Origin: Rusavskia elegans
Lineage: Eukaryota; Ascomycota; Lecanoromycetes; Teloschistales; Teloschistaceae
DNA length: 64,000 bases
NCBI GenBank assembly: GCA_011316305.1
Contig: SAUG01000114.1
Coordinates: 169,005 to 233,004 of the forward strand
Direction of reading: 5' to 3'
This document shows positions 1-12,060 of the stretch, in pieces (positions within the stretch are counted from its first letter, which is position 1; each line of letters starts with the position of its first letter). The position numbers were made by a program, and so were the translations under genes. Under the pieces are notes generated by a model. The model had not been told where the DNA came from and ran no database searches. It saw only the letters and a program-made list of their open reading frames with translations.

Positions 1-900
1 CTAGATAGTAACTTTATATAGATTCTGCCTATTATTTAAAATCGAAAATAGACCGATACTATTAAAGCGAACCTCTAGCGATACTATCTTTAGCCGTATT
101 TTAAAATACTATATCAAACCTAGATTATATATATTTATAATAATTTAAATAACCGAAAATTCGGTTACTAGTTTAGTCGAATATTATATAATCTAGTTAT
201 ATATAGTAATTTTCAATTCTCTAAATTTATTTTATAGTTTCGGAATAAAAAGACGTTTCGGAATAGTATTTACCTTTTCGATATTCTAGTTAGGCCTAAA
301 TAGAATCTATTATTTTACTATAGATACTATATTCTAGCTCTTTATAATATAGTTATTAATAAAATTAATTCTAAATTATTTTAAAAGATAATAATCGATT
401 CGTATATATATTATATAATTAATACCTATTAAATAATTATAGAATAATCTAGAATTAAAATATATACGCCTAAATATCTCGCTAGTATTATATCTCGAAG
501 CTTTTTTCTTTCGCGTCTAGATTTCCGAATTAATTATCCTATTATCTTGATATAGAATACGAATATATAAAAAGGTATAGTAAACGGTACCCGGTTAATT
601 ATTATCTATTTCGGCCGTTTTATTTTTAAAGCTAGAATTATTAGAAGCGAATTCGACTATTAAAAATAAATACTAAATCGTATTATCTTTACTACGTCTA
701 ATAGAAAACTATCCGATATAACCGTTTTATAGAAGTAATTTTTATTTCGGCTTAGCTCTTTTATAATAATTAATAAATTATAGAGCTAGATATTAAATAT
801 AAATAGTTTCGATCTATAGAAAAAAGCCTTTAGCTATAGTTATTTATACGTCGCCTTATTAAAAGTAATAGACGTTATAGGTTTAAAAATACTTTTAAAA
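1..900 (+). pseudogene. Helitron helicase (Pif1-like) C-terminal relic
   Basis: Reading + strand with TAG/TAA skipped gives, in order, a stretch like LPDILVRPxWNLLF near 260-320, then YTPKYLASI near 460, then VNGTRLIIIYFGRFIFKARI near 570-640, and SDITVL, FLFRLSSFIIINKLQSQ and YLYVA to about 860. These match the end of Helitron Rep-helicases: CNGTRLIV, GRFxIEARI, FPxRLSFAMTINKxQGQS and GQLYVALSR. The N-terminal Rep part lies outside the window. RIP stops make it non-functional. Confidence 0.75.
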
Positions 901-3470
901 TAGAATAACCCGGGATAGATATTAAATATTAATTTTAAAAAAGTTCTATTATAACGCGGTTATTATATAGTATAATTAAAACTATAATAAAAGAATCGAT
1001 AGTTTATTAATTTAGTTAGCCTATTCCGGGCTTTCTAAATTTTAATCTATATCTTCTACAAATTCCGCTAATATAACCCCCGATTTAATACTAATTTATT
1101 TACCTTTTCTTTAAAATAATAGTTCCGAATCTACTACTTTAAAAAAATCTATAATAATAACTAACCCAGTTTTAAATCTAATAACTAGCTTAGTTTCGAA
1201 TCTACTACCTTAAAAAAACCCTATAATAATAACTAGTTTAATTCCGAATCTACCGCTTTAAAATTCTATAATAACTACCGATATAATCCTTTTTATTTAA
1301 AATCGTTAGTATTATTAAAAAGGCCCGAATTACATTTTTTATTATATTTTCTACGATAGTAGTCGCGGGGGTACGGATTTATAACTATATATGGAATTTT
1401 TATAATATTAGCTTTTTCTATAATACGATATTTGGATATTAGTTCTAAAATAGACTATCTAGCTATAAACTATTATAGATACGGCTATTTACTATTTTTA
1501 GTATATCTTTTACCCGATTTTAATAGGTTAAAGCTAATTTTATTAGTAGCTATTTATCTAGATTTAGATCTAAAAACTTACGTTCTCTACTATTATAACT
1601 TTTTTAAATAACTATTTCGGGTTCCGAAAATAGTAGTAGATACGGTTAATTTTTAATATAATATTTATAATATTTAACTTCGTTCTTAGTACCTTTATCC
1701 ACCTATATCTAGCTATTATAGAATCGATTTCTAGAACTAGAATCTATTACGGCTTTATATACGCGACCGTTAAAGTTTCCTAATATAGGTTAACCTATAT
1801 CTATAGCCGATATAGAAAGTAGATTTATATATTAAAGGAATATCGGCCTACTATTTTCTATTAGATATAACTTATATAGAAACCTTCTATAATTCCGTTT
1901 ATAATAATATAATTCCGGAATATTCTACTAGAATCTTTATAGAGCGTATATAAATAGACCGCTATATTTCTAAAAATATATATAAAAACGGCTTCCGAAT
2001 TTTCCGCTTTTTTTACTTTCTATATAAATTCTTTATCGGTTATTTTTACTAAACGGGGCTACCGTCTCGACCCGTTAAAATCTAGTTATTAAATTAGCTC
2101 GAACTATTATTCCGAATATTTAAATATACTATTAGAATATTAATATTTTCTATAGATAAACTAAACTAGAATATATTTGGCTTCTAGTCTCGAACGGCTT
2201 TAAAGAAATTTATATTCGATTTCGGCTCTATTATTAGAATCCGATCTTTTTTCTATTTTAAGACGATAGCGCTTTTTCCGCGTTAGGTCTATTTCTAATT
2301 CTATTTCTTTAAAATCTATCGCTATAAAGCTATTATAGTAAATTAAATCTATTTTTAAAAATAGATTATATAATACTAGTTCGGAAATAATAGTTTTTTA
2401 TAAAATTAGAATATAGTTTACTTCGGGTATAAAAATCGATTTTAAAAAAATAATCCCGGGTAATTCGATAGTATCTATTATAGACTTTTTAAAATATTTA
2501 TAAAATAAATTTACGATTTTATAATTATATATAATTAGTATCTTTATATTTTCTAATATAGATACTAGTATCGATTCGAGTTCTATATTTTTTTAAATAA
2601 TCGAATTAACTAAAGATTCGATTTTTAAAACTACTATATTTATTTTTTCTAATTTTTTTATTAGTTTTTTTTCTAGATTCGGTAAATTCTTTTCTATAAT
2701 TTAAAGAAAAATTAGAATTATCTACCCGAAAAAGAGGTAATCTATAAATATAAATCTATCCTAATTAATATCGGCTCCGGTTCTCTATATTAATAGTTCT
2801 TCTATATTATCTAGATCGATTTAGTTTAAAACTATTATTATAGCGTAGGGCTCTATAGTAGAGATAGATTCGGAAGGTTTATCGGATTCTATCGATATAG
2901 AAATATATTTTTCTATTTTAGTCTTTTTTAGAATATCCGTTTATTCTAGTATATTATTATATAGAGTAGATTTAGATCCAGATTTAGACTATATATTAAC
3001 TAATATTATAGCGATTTCCGATTCTAAAATTAAATAGTAGATTTTGGTCCGATACTAATAATTTAATAGATTTTTTATACTATTTCTATATTAGTATTTC
3101 CCGAATCTACAACAAAAAATAAGTTCCGATTTAAAATCCGAAAAAAAAAATTAATAAAAGTTTTAGACCAAGAATTTTTAGAGGGACGTTTATACCGTAT
3201 CTTCTACCGTTATTAAGGTCCTAGGGGTTAGAGAGATACGCGCTAGATTTAAAAGGGTAAGAAAATTAAAAAGATAGAAAAAGTATTTTAAAATATATTA
3301 TAGATTAGACGAAATCCTTTTAATACTAAAAATAGTTTCAAAATCGTTTTTTTAACGGTTTTTAAAGCAGAATTTTAACGAGTCCGGAAGCTATATAGGG
3401 CCGATAATAGACTACGAAGCAAGATACGAACGAGTAGGATATATCGATCCGATATAGCGACGAGCTCGTT
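900..3470 (+). other. Helitron interior downstream of the helicase, unassigned coding-like relic
   Basis: Short degenerate tandem units occur at about 1,120-1,290 (CGAATCTACTACTTTAAAAA repeated with variation). From about 1,740 to 2,700 a + strand frame reads as protein-like sequence interrupted by TAG/TAA (FSAFFTFYINSLSVIFTKRG, YRLDPLKSSY, LASSLERLQRNLYSIS). I recognise no family. It could be an extra Helitron gene or captured host sequence. Confidence 0.3.
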
Positions 3471-3474
3471 CTAG

Positions 3475-4722
3475 AATACTAGAACTATTTCTACGTCTAT
3501 AATAAAAAAGGCGTTTTCATTTAGACTGGCCGTCGGGTCGGGTTTCGAACCCGGATTAGCTAATCCGACTCGACCCGATCGTATTTCGGATTCTAAATTG
3601 TAACCCGACTCGATCCGCTAAAACTAGATCTTAGCGCTAAATTCTAATATAAAGATATAAATCTAGTATAACTTTTATTTAAAATTATAAGAAAAATCTT
3701 ATTTAAATAACTACGCTAGCTAGAGAGATTCTAATTCGAAGAAATATATTCTCTAGATATATAATCTCTATATAATACTAAATAATAAAATATTTAAAAT
3801 ATATAGTATAATTAGATCGTGTCCAGGTCGGGTTACTAAAATTGAATCGAATACCCGACGGTTCGACGGGAATCCGATCCGAACCGGCCAGTCTATTTTT
3901 ATTATTAAACGATTTTATAGTAATAATAAATTTGAAAGCTATATTATATCTAAAAGTTTTACTAATAAAAGTATATAATAGTAATCGACCGTAATCGATA
4001 ATCTATAATAAAACGGTACTTCCGATCGTTTCGGATAAATACTAATATATAAACTCTATTCTATATTAGTTTATAGCAGCTTTAATAAATAATATTAGCT
4101 ATTATTTATTAAAGGTACGATTTTTTTTATATTTTTGGTTAATTAATAGTAAACTAGATATAATCCTATATAAAAAGGAATATAGTAAATTTTCAGATTT
4201 AAACCGATTCTATATTTTAGATTCAGTAGCGTACCTAATATATAGTAAAAAAATTCGGAAATTTTATAATTTTAGTCGGTTACTTTAGCGATATTATCTA
4301 TAAACTATTAAATCTTTAAGATAAGATTATCCGCGTCTTTTCTATAGTATTCGAAAAAAAAGAGTTAAATTTAGATTCGTTAGATCTATAGAAGTTAGAA
4401 GAATTAGAAAATAAACTTTAATAGTAGCCCCCGCGTATATTAGTAGTATATTAATAGAAGATCCTGGCTTTTTACCGAATTCCTTCTATCTATAATTGAA
4501 TTCTGTTACCCGCTAATTTACTTACTAGTTCTTCTATTACCGGAATTTATAATTTCGATTTAGATTTTAATAAACTATCGCTCTACTTTTAGATTATAGT
4601 ATCTCGTCTATAAATCGATCGTACTAACTAATCCCTCGTTATAGTTCTATGTAATTACCTCAAATTCCGGGTACTAGATAATTACGATCGTTATTTACTA
4701 GATCTATCTATAAACGTCTATA
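3475..4722 (+). pseudogene. Copia-1 integrase relic
   Basis: Contains a stretch shared with the second Copia family (3475-3521 and 3896-3970 match about 31,824-31,958). Further on it reads LDIILYKKEYSKFSDLNRFYILDS then KIRKFYNFSRL and DKIIRVFSIVFEKKELNLDS. This resembles the integrase C-terminal part of Copia polyproteins (LRxFGSVAY, then VGYxS, then RVIxxRDVxFxE). All frames contain RIP stops. MITE B1 is inserted at 3522-3895. Confidence 0.6.
3522..3895. mobile_element. hAT MITE, family B copy 1
   Basis: 374 bp with ends TAGACTGGCC...GGCCAGTCTA. It is flanked by 8-bp duplications TTTTCATT (3514-3521) and TTTTTATT (3896-3903), differing by one C/T. The related Copia copy near 31,836-31,870 shows the uninterrupted site. 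No coding capacity. Confidence 0.9.
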
Positions 4723-5551
4723 CCTTAGGGTCACCTGTATAAATTCTAGCAACAAGTTAACAACAAGCCAACAACAAGTCTGATTCAACAACAAGATTTT
4801 AAGGATTCGGATGTAACTCGGAGTTAGTAGGAATTTAGATTATATCTAACTATAAGAAGTCACAAGTTAAACTATAACAACAATTTAATAATTAATTAAT
4901 AGAAAGTTTTTACTAACTCGATATCTTAGATATCTTAAGGTATTAAAAATAGAAAAGTAAATCGGGTTATCGACTTCGAATCTTAGAAACTTCTAGATCT
5001 AGTTAGCGCCGTCTAGAATCTTTAATCGGAAACGAGGTATCGATTTTACTTACCTCTAGAAATCAGTTTGAATTTTTTTTCCAAAAGTCTCTCGACGAGA
5101 TTCGAACGCTGAACCTCTAAAGGAGCTAGACCTAATTAGGAAATTACTATTACTAGGTAAGATTACTTCTAATAGTAATATTTTACCTCTAGACTAAAGT
5201 CTCTAGTATTAAAAACCTTCTATTATTCTAATAATAAATAGATTCTTTTCTATTTTGTTGTTAACTTGTTGTTGAACTGTTGTTAGAAATAAACTAAATC
5301 TAATTAGCTTCTGACTAGTAGTTAAATAAACCTATAAATCTATAATAGATTTAAATTTAAATTAACCAGTTGCTAAAAACTAATTATTACTAACTAGTAG
5401 ATAAATAGGATATCTAATTCGTAATAACAACGATTTAAAATTAATTTAGAATCTGATTTTTAATTTCTTATAATTTCTTTTGGACTTTTAATTAGATATA
5501 AATTAATTTACAATTAACTTGTTGCTAGAAAATATATGAGTGACATTAAGG
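4723..5551. mobile_element. TIR element T1 (TA target) with internal tRNA-like segment
   Basis: 829 bp, TA at 4721-4722 and 5552-5553. Left end CCTTAGGGTCACCTGTATAA and the inverted right end (CCTTAATGTCACTCATATAT) are imperfect TIRs that become near-identical further in (TTCTAGCAACAAGTTAA). On the minus strand at about 5,085-5,205 lies a tRNA-like block with box B-like GCGTTCGAATCTCG. No transposase, so probably a non-autonomous Tc1/mariner-type element. Confidence 0.8.
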
Positions 5552-5566
5552 TATATTTATTAATAT

Positions 5567-5626
5567 ATATGCGATTAATCATTCGAATTTGTGATTTTAG
5601 TCTTTCACGAATCTAACGCTAGAGGC
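5567..5626 (-). mobile_element. SINE 3'-end fragment
   Basis: Sixty bases match the 3' end of the tRNA-headed SINE (GATTAATCATTCGAATTTGT, ATTTTAGTCTTTCACGAATC). Both sides carry TATTAATAT (5558-5566 and 5627-5635). This looks like a 5'-truncated retroposition rather than a broken older copy. Confidence 0.6.
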
Positions 5627-5639
5627 TATTAATATTATA

Positions 5640-6074
5640 ATAATAGATACTATATTAGAATCTTCCGAATTCTAGTTATATAGAAAAGCCATAGAATTAC
5701 TCTATAATAATAAATAGCGTAAGACTATAGAAGAAGAACTAGTATTATTAGAACTAAATAGAATTTAAATACTATATACTAAGATATTATTACTATCTAT
5801 AAAAAATTTTCTAGAGGGTAAATAGATATATCAGATTAAAAGGGACGCCGATAGTAATATTACGCGCTTTAAAATTCATTAGATCGTTTATAGCTTCGAA
5901 TAGGAAGCCGGTATCGATTTTAATAAAACTTTCGCCTTTATTAATAAACTTATATTATATAATGCTATTCTTACTATAGCTACCGCCTATAGTCTAGAAT
6001 TCGATTAAATAGATATTAAAACCGTCTTCTTCTACGGTTATATAGACGAAGTTATTTATATATAATATTCTCCT
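5640..6074 (+). pseudogene. Copia-1 reverse transcriptase, N-terminal half
   Basis: The + frame reads YRKAIELLYNN, IEEELVLLELNRI, GKxIYQIKRDADSNITRFKI, GIDFNKTFAFINK and DIKTVFFYGYIDEVIYI up to YSPP. These match the Copia RT blocks WKEAMxEEL, GKWVYKIKRDADGNITRFKAR, GIDFxETFAPV and QMDVKTAFLxGxIDEEIYVxQPPG. W and Q codons are stops. The frame is cut at 6074 by retroposon A1. Confidence 0.88.
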
Positions 6075-7073
6075 CCTAGAAAACTTCTATCTGGAATTAT
6101 ATTGAATTTATATATATATATATATATATATATTTCATTAACGTTATATACGGCTACGATTATTATATTTACGTATAAAAAAATGTTTACAGCCAAAGAT
6201 ATATTCGTCAGGTAAGATTTACAGCGTTAAACATTTCTATTTAACTATTTTCTTCTTTATTCGCGATTACGAATCCTCTACTATATAAGTACAACTTCGT
6301 TACTCGCAGTCTTCGGCTCAATTCAAATACTATATATTTTTCCCTCGATATAATAAACGATAATAAGTATCTAATATTTCCACTATATCTATCTACTATA
6401 ATAGAAAGTAATTAAATATAGTTATCGCTTCGGCTATATATATTATATAACCCGTATATATTTGAACGTTCCGCTAAACTATTAAAATACTCTTTAATCC
6501 GTATAATTTTAAAAAGGTCGCTAGTTATAAGGTCGCTAGCTGGTATACTAGCTACTATAGCTTAAAACTTTATCCGGTTAGTTAGATTAAAGGATAGTAG
6601 AGAGGTCGGATAGTATATTTTAAAGATAGTAAAAAAAAGATTTTTATCGAAATTAAAATAGGTTACTCTAGTTATAACGAGATAGTCGACGTCTATATAG
6701 ATAGGTATAGTTATTATAGATATACTCCTATCTAGTTTAGTTTCTAGCTATAGCTATTACAGAAATACATACGTACGAAAAGGGTTTTAGTAAATTACAG
6801 TATTTACGAAGGGCTTATATTACTAGTAAAAGAAGAAAAAGTAATAACTACGAGATATATTTATTTATAGAAATTACTATATCAATTTTATTATCGGTAG
6901 AAAGATATATTATAATACTAAGTAAATCTAAATTGAAATTCTATAGAAAGAACCATTATTTACGATAATTAAACTAGAATATAAATTCTACTACCGTATA
7001 TTTAATACTGGTATACTAACCTTTGACCGAACTACTAGTTTACCGGGTACAAAAACCAAGATAAATAAACTAA
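6075..7073 (-). mobile_element. Family A retroposon, copy A1
   Basis: 999 bp in Copia-1 RT. Flanked by a 17-bp duplication (6058-6074 and 7074-7090, ATATATAATATTCTMCT, one mismatch). No terminal inverted repeats. Sense direction, as judged by the conserved frame, is minus. A (TA)n tract lies near 6,112-6,131. Confidence 0.85.
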
Positions 7074-7090
7074 ATATATAATATTCTACT

Positions 7091-7796
7091 ATATTCGGCA
7101 ATACTAATATGATATATAAGTTCTAGTAAGCTTTCTATAGTTTTAAATAGTTACTTTAAATCTAGTACTACTACTTTACTTTATTTTTTACTACTATCGG
7201 TTTTTAACCTCTAGAATCAAATTATAGTATTTTTTATAACGGTATAATATATATCGGTAATTATATTAATAAAACTCTCCTATATAGCGCTAGTTATTAG
7301 GACTTTAATATAATTAAAGTATTTCTAAACGAATATTTTTAAATATTAAATTTAGATCCTATTAACTTTTACTTCGGTAAAAAGATTATTAGGAACCGGG
7401 AGCTCCGTACTATTTAGTTAAACTAAACTATTTATATCGAATATATTTTAAAAGATTATAGTTTTACTATCTATAATAAAAATATTTCTACTTTTATAGA
7501 TTTCGGCTTTTATTTAGAAACCGTTCCCGCCGAATACGACTACCTTTTACTAATAAAATATAGATACTAGAACGCTTTCGGCTCTTTATATATATACTAT
7601 ATTTAGAATCTACTCTAAAATTATTTTTATTATTTCCTTTACTAGTTAATACTCCTTTAATCCTATAAACTAATATTAAAATACTATTACTAGAATCTTT
7701 AAATATCTATATAAAATAGCTTACTTTATTTTTATTTATAGAAGCGATCTATCGGGGATATATTAATACCGATTAAACAGGTAACTATAAAACCTA
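7091..7796 (+). pseudogene. Copia-1 reverse transcriptase, C-terminal half
   Basis: Continues the RT after A1: FGNTNMIYKF, DPINFYFGKKIIRNRELRTI, KDYSFTIYNK, then the stretch matching MYAMLGTRPDIAFAVS and NPTNxH. These match the blocks KLxKALYGLKQSPRxW, LGPINFYLGMxIxRNRExRTI and YxxxVGSLMYAMLGTRPDIA. Cut at the TA 7795-7796 by element T2. Confidence 0.82.
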
Positions 7797-8600
7797 CCTT
7801 AGGCGGCGCTGCTAGTTTCTAGATGGCCTGTTAACACGCTGTTTAAATCATGTTAGTAAAAACATCACGTGATCAAAAATGTCGAGCATGGGCAACACGA
7901 ACATACCGTAATTAATTACATCTGTTTAAAAAAACATACTGTTTTTCGAAAACAGGCTGTTGGTATTCTATTTTAAATTACCGTAAAATACAAAACTCGA
8001 TCTATCGGCTTATAGATAGACCTCTCGAGATCTTAATCCGATAGGTCGATTTATTTTATCTAGGCTATTTAAATCGCTAAATTAGTTTGAAAAAATTGAA
8101 AACCGAGGGATTCGAACCCTGAACCTACCGAATTAACCTAATCGGGACTAGTTTCTAGAGAGATAGAATATTATATACTATTTTACCCCCTAGACTAAAG
8201 AGACTTATATATTTATATCCTAGTAAACTAACTATATACCTGAATTTTTTTTTGGTTTTAAACATCAATTTAATATCGTCTTAATATCAAATTAATATTG
8301 AATGGATCTTAGGTTTTTTTAAACGAGCTATGAACTCTTAATTAACTAGGAGTTAAAATAAACTAACTGTTATAATTTAATTTGAAGTTTTAGTAAATTG
8401 ACTGTTAATTAGATATTTTTTAAAACAGCTAGTAGTATAAAATAAGCTGTTTTTATAAACGTTTTATTATTTAGAGTTCAATGTCTATTAGCAGTTTTAA
8501 TAAACTGAACCGTTAAAAGGCTGTCAATTCTATATACTATATAACATTGAATTAACAAATAATTAACAGGCCATCTAGAAACTAGCAGCGCCGCCTAAGG
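7797..8600. mobile_element. TIR element T2 (TA target) with internal tRNA-like segment
   Basis: 804 bp with TIRs of 37 bp (CCTTAGGCGGCGCTGCTAGT and on to TGGCCTGTTA; exact inverted copy at the right end), between TA at 7795-7796 and 8601-8602. Inside, minus strand about 8,080-8,215, is a tRNA-like block with AGGGTTCGAATCCCT and an upstream box A-like TTTAGTCTAGGGGGT. It is less RIP-mutated than its surroundings (ACACGCTGTTTAAATCATG). No protein-coding frame. Confidence 0.88.
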
Positions 8601-9060
8601 TATCGCTCTATAACTAGATATATTTTCGATATTAGATTCGGTACTATTAGCTAGTTATCTAAACGGTAAACGACTTTAGCTATATTAACTACTAAAATAG
8701 TGTTTAATAGAAAGTCTAGAGCTACTAAAGAGGCTATTTAGTTAAACTATATCCTAAATTCGTTATTCATCGATAAGTAGAATCTAAATACTACCTCGGA
8801 TACGGTACCTTTCAATAGTAATAACTAGAACGCTATCTTATTACTTTAATAAAAACTTTTAATTCTATAGCCGTACTAATTAAATTAATATCTATATTAA
8901 ATTCCTATAGGAAAAGGTTATTAATAAAACTATCGACTTTTAATATATTCTGAGGGAATAAATAGTTACCAATAGGTTTACTAAAGCTCTAAATAAAGGT
9001 AAATTCGAAGCTTTCTATATATTATTTAGGCTCGAAGATCTAAAAATATTCTAAAATTTA
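8601..9060 (+). pseudogene. Copia-1 RNase H / polyprotein end
   Basis: Reads RSVLLASYLNGKRL, then ESLELLKRLF, then KGKFEAFYILFRLEDLKIF. This fits the Copia RNase H end (LGSGxISWxSKRQxTVALST, EAEYVAxSxATKEAIWL, LTKALxKxKFxxFRxLLGLE). The frame continues from the sequence left of T2 at 7796. Heavy RIP. Confidence 0.7.
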
Positions 9061-10712
9061 AGTATCAATAATAATAATAATCTATTTAAATAAAGATTTC
9101 TTTTAATAGTAATTTCCTCCGGAATATAATTAATTCCAGGGTACTATCGATTACTATATATCTATAAATATTCTTTTCGGAAAGTATAATATATATAATA
9201 AAAAGTAGTTAATTTTCTAAATAACTCTGGACTTTATAGGCCTACCTATATAATATCTATATTAATTTTTAATCGCTATACCTTTTATATATTTTTCGAT
9301 AGTATATTTAATCGAAGTCCGTATATAGATATTTATACTCTGATTCATTTTTCTATTTTAATAGTAAAATACTAAAAGGATACCTTTAGTTTATAGCCTA
9401 TTAAATTCTATATTAGATTTAATATACTTTATTAATTGGTTTTAATATCGGTAAATATATTTTTACTATCTAGTAGACTATTTAGGCTCTATATTAAGCT
9501 TTTCGGAACTAGTGCGGGTATATATTAGCTAGCGTTCTAGCCGCTAGCTGCCCGCTATATATTTTCGCCCGCTATCTATTAATATTATATTTTCCAGTAT
9601 ATTTTTACTAATTCTATACCGTCTAAGATATAATGTATACTATTCGATTCCTTATATTCTACGCTTCTATTTAATACTATTTTTAGCTACTATAGATTTA
9701 GATAGCTTTTGAAAATTCAACTTTATCGATCTATATATCGAAGTATTTAATAAACTACTAGATAACTTCCGAGTTTATATTACCTATATATACTATAATA
9801 ATATTATTTTCTATCTCTATACTCGAGTACTATTTTATCTAAATTTCGAATCTAAGCGCTATTAGATAAAAGATAATATTAATCGTTTTTAGAATCGCGA
9901 TATCTTTAGCCGTCTATAGCTAGATAGTAATAATACCTAAATATATATCGGAGCCTTTACTATCTAGCTATACCGCTGAATTAATTATAGGATTCTATAG
10001 AAATCCTAGAAATAGTACTATTAAAGCGCTATAATTATCAATAATCCAAAAATTTATATTAATTTTTATAACTATAGTAAATATCTTTATATCTAGAACT
10101 GCTTTAATATTATAGACTTTTACTTATTAATAATAGTTTTTACCATTTTAATAGATATTTAGTATATATTTTTTTTGTAAAAAAAAAATATAAAATATCT
10201 ATATCTTTTAGTACTTTAGTAGTATCGATAACGACCGCTAATATCTATAACTTACTGTTAATTAGGTACTTTCGATTACCGAAACTCTAGATATACCTTT
10301 TTAGTCGGATAATATCCGTTTTAAATATTTTAAATAAATCTATATTATAAACTAGTACTAGTATCTATACCGTTATTCTACTATTTATATTTTCACTATT
10401 AAAGACTTAGAATACTATAGAAGCTATAGGAACTCTATCTTTCTTTTATATATAGATCTACTATAGAACTTTTATTCTCTTATCTGATTTTCTTAATATA
10501 TAAAAAGACTAAAATCAAAATCCGAATAATTAATCGTATATATATATATATATCTACTATAGTAACTTTTCAAATTTTATTTATCTCGCTATTATTATAT
10601 ATAAATTCTTTTTTCTATAAGTTTTTTAGCGAGTATATAGATAGCGAGTCTATTTAATTTTTACTTTCGGTACGTATATAGTATATTATTCGTATACAAG
10701 TACTAGATACAC
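9061..10712. other. Unassigned RIP-mutated DNA
   Basis: The Copia-1 3' end and any LTR should lie in the first few hundred bases but were not delimited. From about 9,690 to 10,150 a + strand frame reads protein-like with Y, I and TAG enrichment (DLDSFWKFNFIDLY, FYLYTRVLFYLNFESKRY). The family is not recognised. A SINE tail fragment lies at 10,503-10,555. Confidence 0.3.
10503..10555 (+). mobile_element. SINE 3'-tail fragment
   Basis: AGACTAAAATCAAAATCCGA followed by ATAATTAATCGTATATATAT matches the 3' end of the SINE family; the rest of the SINE is absent. Boundaries approximate. Confidence 0.5.
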
Positions 10713-10870
10713 GTATTACGTATAACAGCTATACTAAAGCGCTAAAGGCGCTAGTATTAAATAGATCTAGTAGCTTTCGCCGCCAAGGCCTTGCTATTTC
10801 CTTTTTATATATTTAGTTCAAGCGAAAGCCTATTTTAATAGAATCAAGCTTGATATTTCATATATATAAT
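10713..10870 (+). repeat. Short dispersed repeat C, copy 1
   Basis: About 155 bp beginning ACGTATAACAGCTATACTAA and containing GATCTAGTAGCTTTCGCCGC. It recurs at 28,205-28,370 (+) and, shorter, at about 14,560-14,667 (-). Possibly an LTR piece; no termini confirmed. Confidence 0.55.
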
Positions 10871-11033
10871 TTCAATATTTATAGTATAAAATAGTACAAA
10901 ATTTTTAGTAAATAATATATCGGATCTTTCAAAACGATGGAAGTTTATAGAAATAGATATTAATAGTTTTAATAGAAATTTTACACCTAAAAATAATATT
11001 ACGACTTTATAAAAAATTTAAAAATCTATTTAA

Positions 11034-11943
11034 ACTTTTCTGGAAGACTTCTATCTAGAGTTATATTAAGTTTTTATATATATATATATATATTGTATTA
11101 ACGTTTCATCCGGCAACGATTATTATATTTACGTATAAAGAAATCTTTATAGCTAAAGATATATAGTTCGTTGGGCAAGATTTATAACGTAGTTAATTAC
11201 TTTTATTTAACTATTTTCTTTTTTATTCGCGATTATAGATTTTTTACTATATTTAAATCTATATATTTCTTTTTCGACGTTATAAATAATTATATATATC
11301 TAATATTCCCTCTATATCTATCTACTATAATACGAAATATTTAAAAATAGTTATCGTTTTAGTTATCTTTATTATATAATCTATTCGAAAACGTTCTACA
11401 AAACTATTAAAGTACTTTCTAGCCTATATAGCTTTAAAAGGGTTACTAGCTATAGAGTTACCAGCTAGTACGCTAGCTATTATAGCTAAAAGCTTTACCT
11501 AGTTAATTAAATTAAAAGACGGTAGAGAGGTCGGATAGCGCGTTTTAAAAGCGGTAAAAAAGAAATCTTTATTAAAATTAAAATAGATTACTTTAATTAT
11601 AACGTAGTCGTCGATATCTATACGGGTAGATATAGTTATTATAGATATAGATATTACTATCTTGTTTAGTTTATAGCTAAAGCTATTACGAGAATATATA
11701 TACACGTAAAAGGTTTTAGTAAATCGTAGTATTTACGAAAGACTTATATTACTAGTAAAAGAAAAAGAAACGATAACTATAAAGTATATTTATCTATAAA
11801 AATTTCCACTTTAAATTATCGGTATAGAAGGAGCAATTATTTATATTAAATAAACTAGAATGTAAATTTCGCTACCGTATATTTAATACTAGTATACTAA
11901 CGTTTAATTTCGGGTACTAAAACCAAAATAAACTAACTAAATC
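11034..11943 (-). mobile_element. Family A retroposon, copy A2
   Basis: 910 bp flanked by a 13-bp duplication AAAATCYATTTAA (11021-11033 and 11944-11956, one C/T difference). Minus strand 11499-11705 keeps 68 open codons of the family frame, including VIKVIYFNFNKDFFFTAFKT, which is collinear with the other copies. Confidence 0.85.
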
Positions 11944-12060
11944 AAAATCCATTTAATAATAATAAAAAAAAAGTATATAATATATTATAATTTTATATAT
12001 TAAAATAGTAGCTAAATAGATATTCAAATGTTATAAAATATTTATATAAAGATTATAAAA

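Larger units (their letters stand above)
1..3474 (+). mobile_element. Helitron, 3' part (5' part outside window)
   Basis: The left edge carries a Helitron-type helicase relic on the + strand. At the right, a 10-bp perfect palindrome ACGAGCTCGT (3460-3469) is followed after one base by CTAG (3471-3474), the hairpin plus CTRR arrangement of Helitron 3' ends. Sequence shared with the other Copia copy (AATACTAGAACTATTT, also at about 31,824) begins at 3475, so the junction is defined by homology as well. The 3' flank starts with A rather than the usual T, which is a caveat. About 2.5 kb separate the helicase from the 3' end. Confidence 0.65.
3475..9100 (+). mobile_element. Ty1/Copia element 1, pol region split by nested insertions
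   Basis: Collinear Copia pol pieces run integrase (3475-4722), reverse transcriptase (5627-6074 and 7091-7796) and RNase H (8601-about 9060). They are interrupted by hAT MITE B1, TIR element T1, a SINE fragment, retroposon A1 and TIR element T2. Each interruption carries its own target duplication and the Copia frame resumes at the same residue. The 5' part has been cut off by the Helitron end at 3474. LTRs were not identified. Confidence 0.8.

Noticed and set aside
11499..11705. 68-codon frame on the minus strand as an independent gene
   Set aside because: It is part of the conserved frame of retroposon family A in copy A2, not a host gene.
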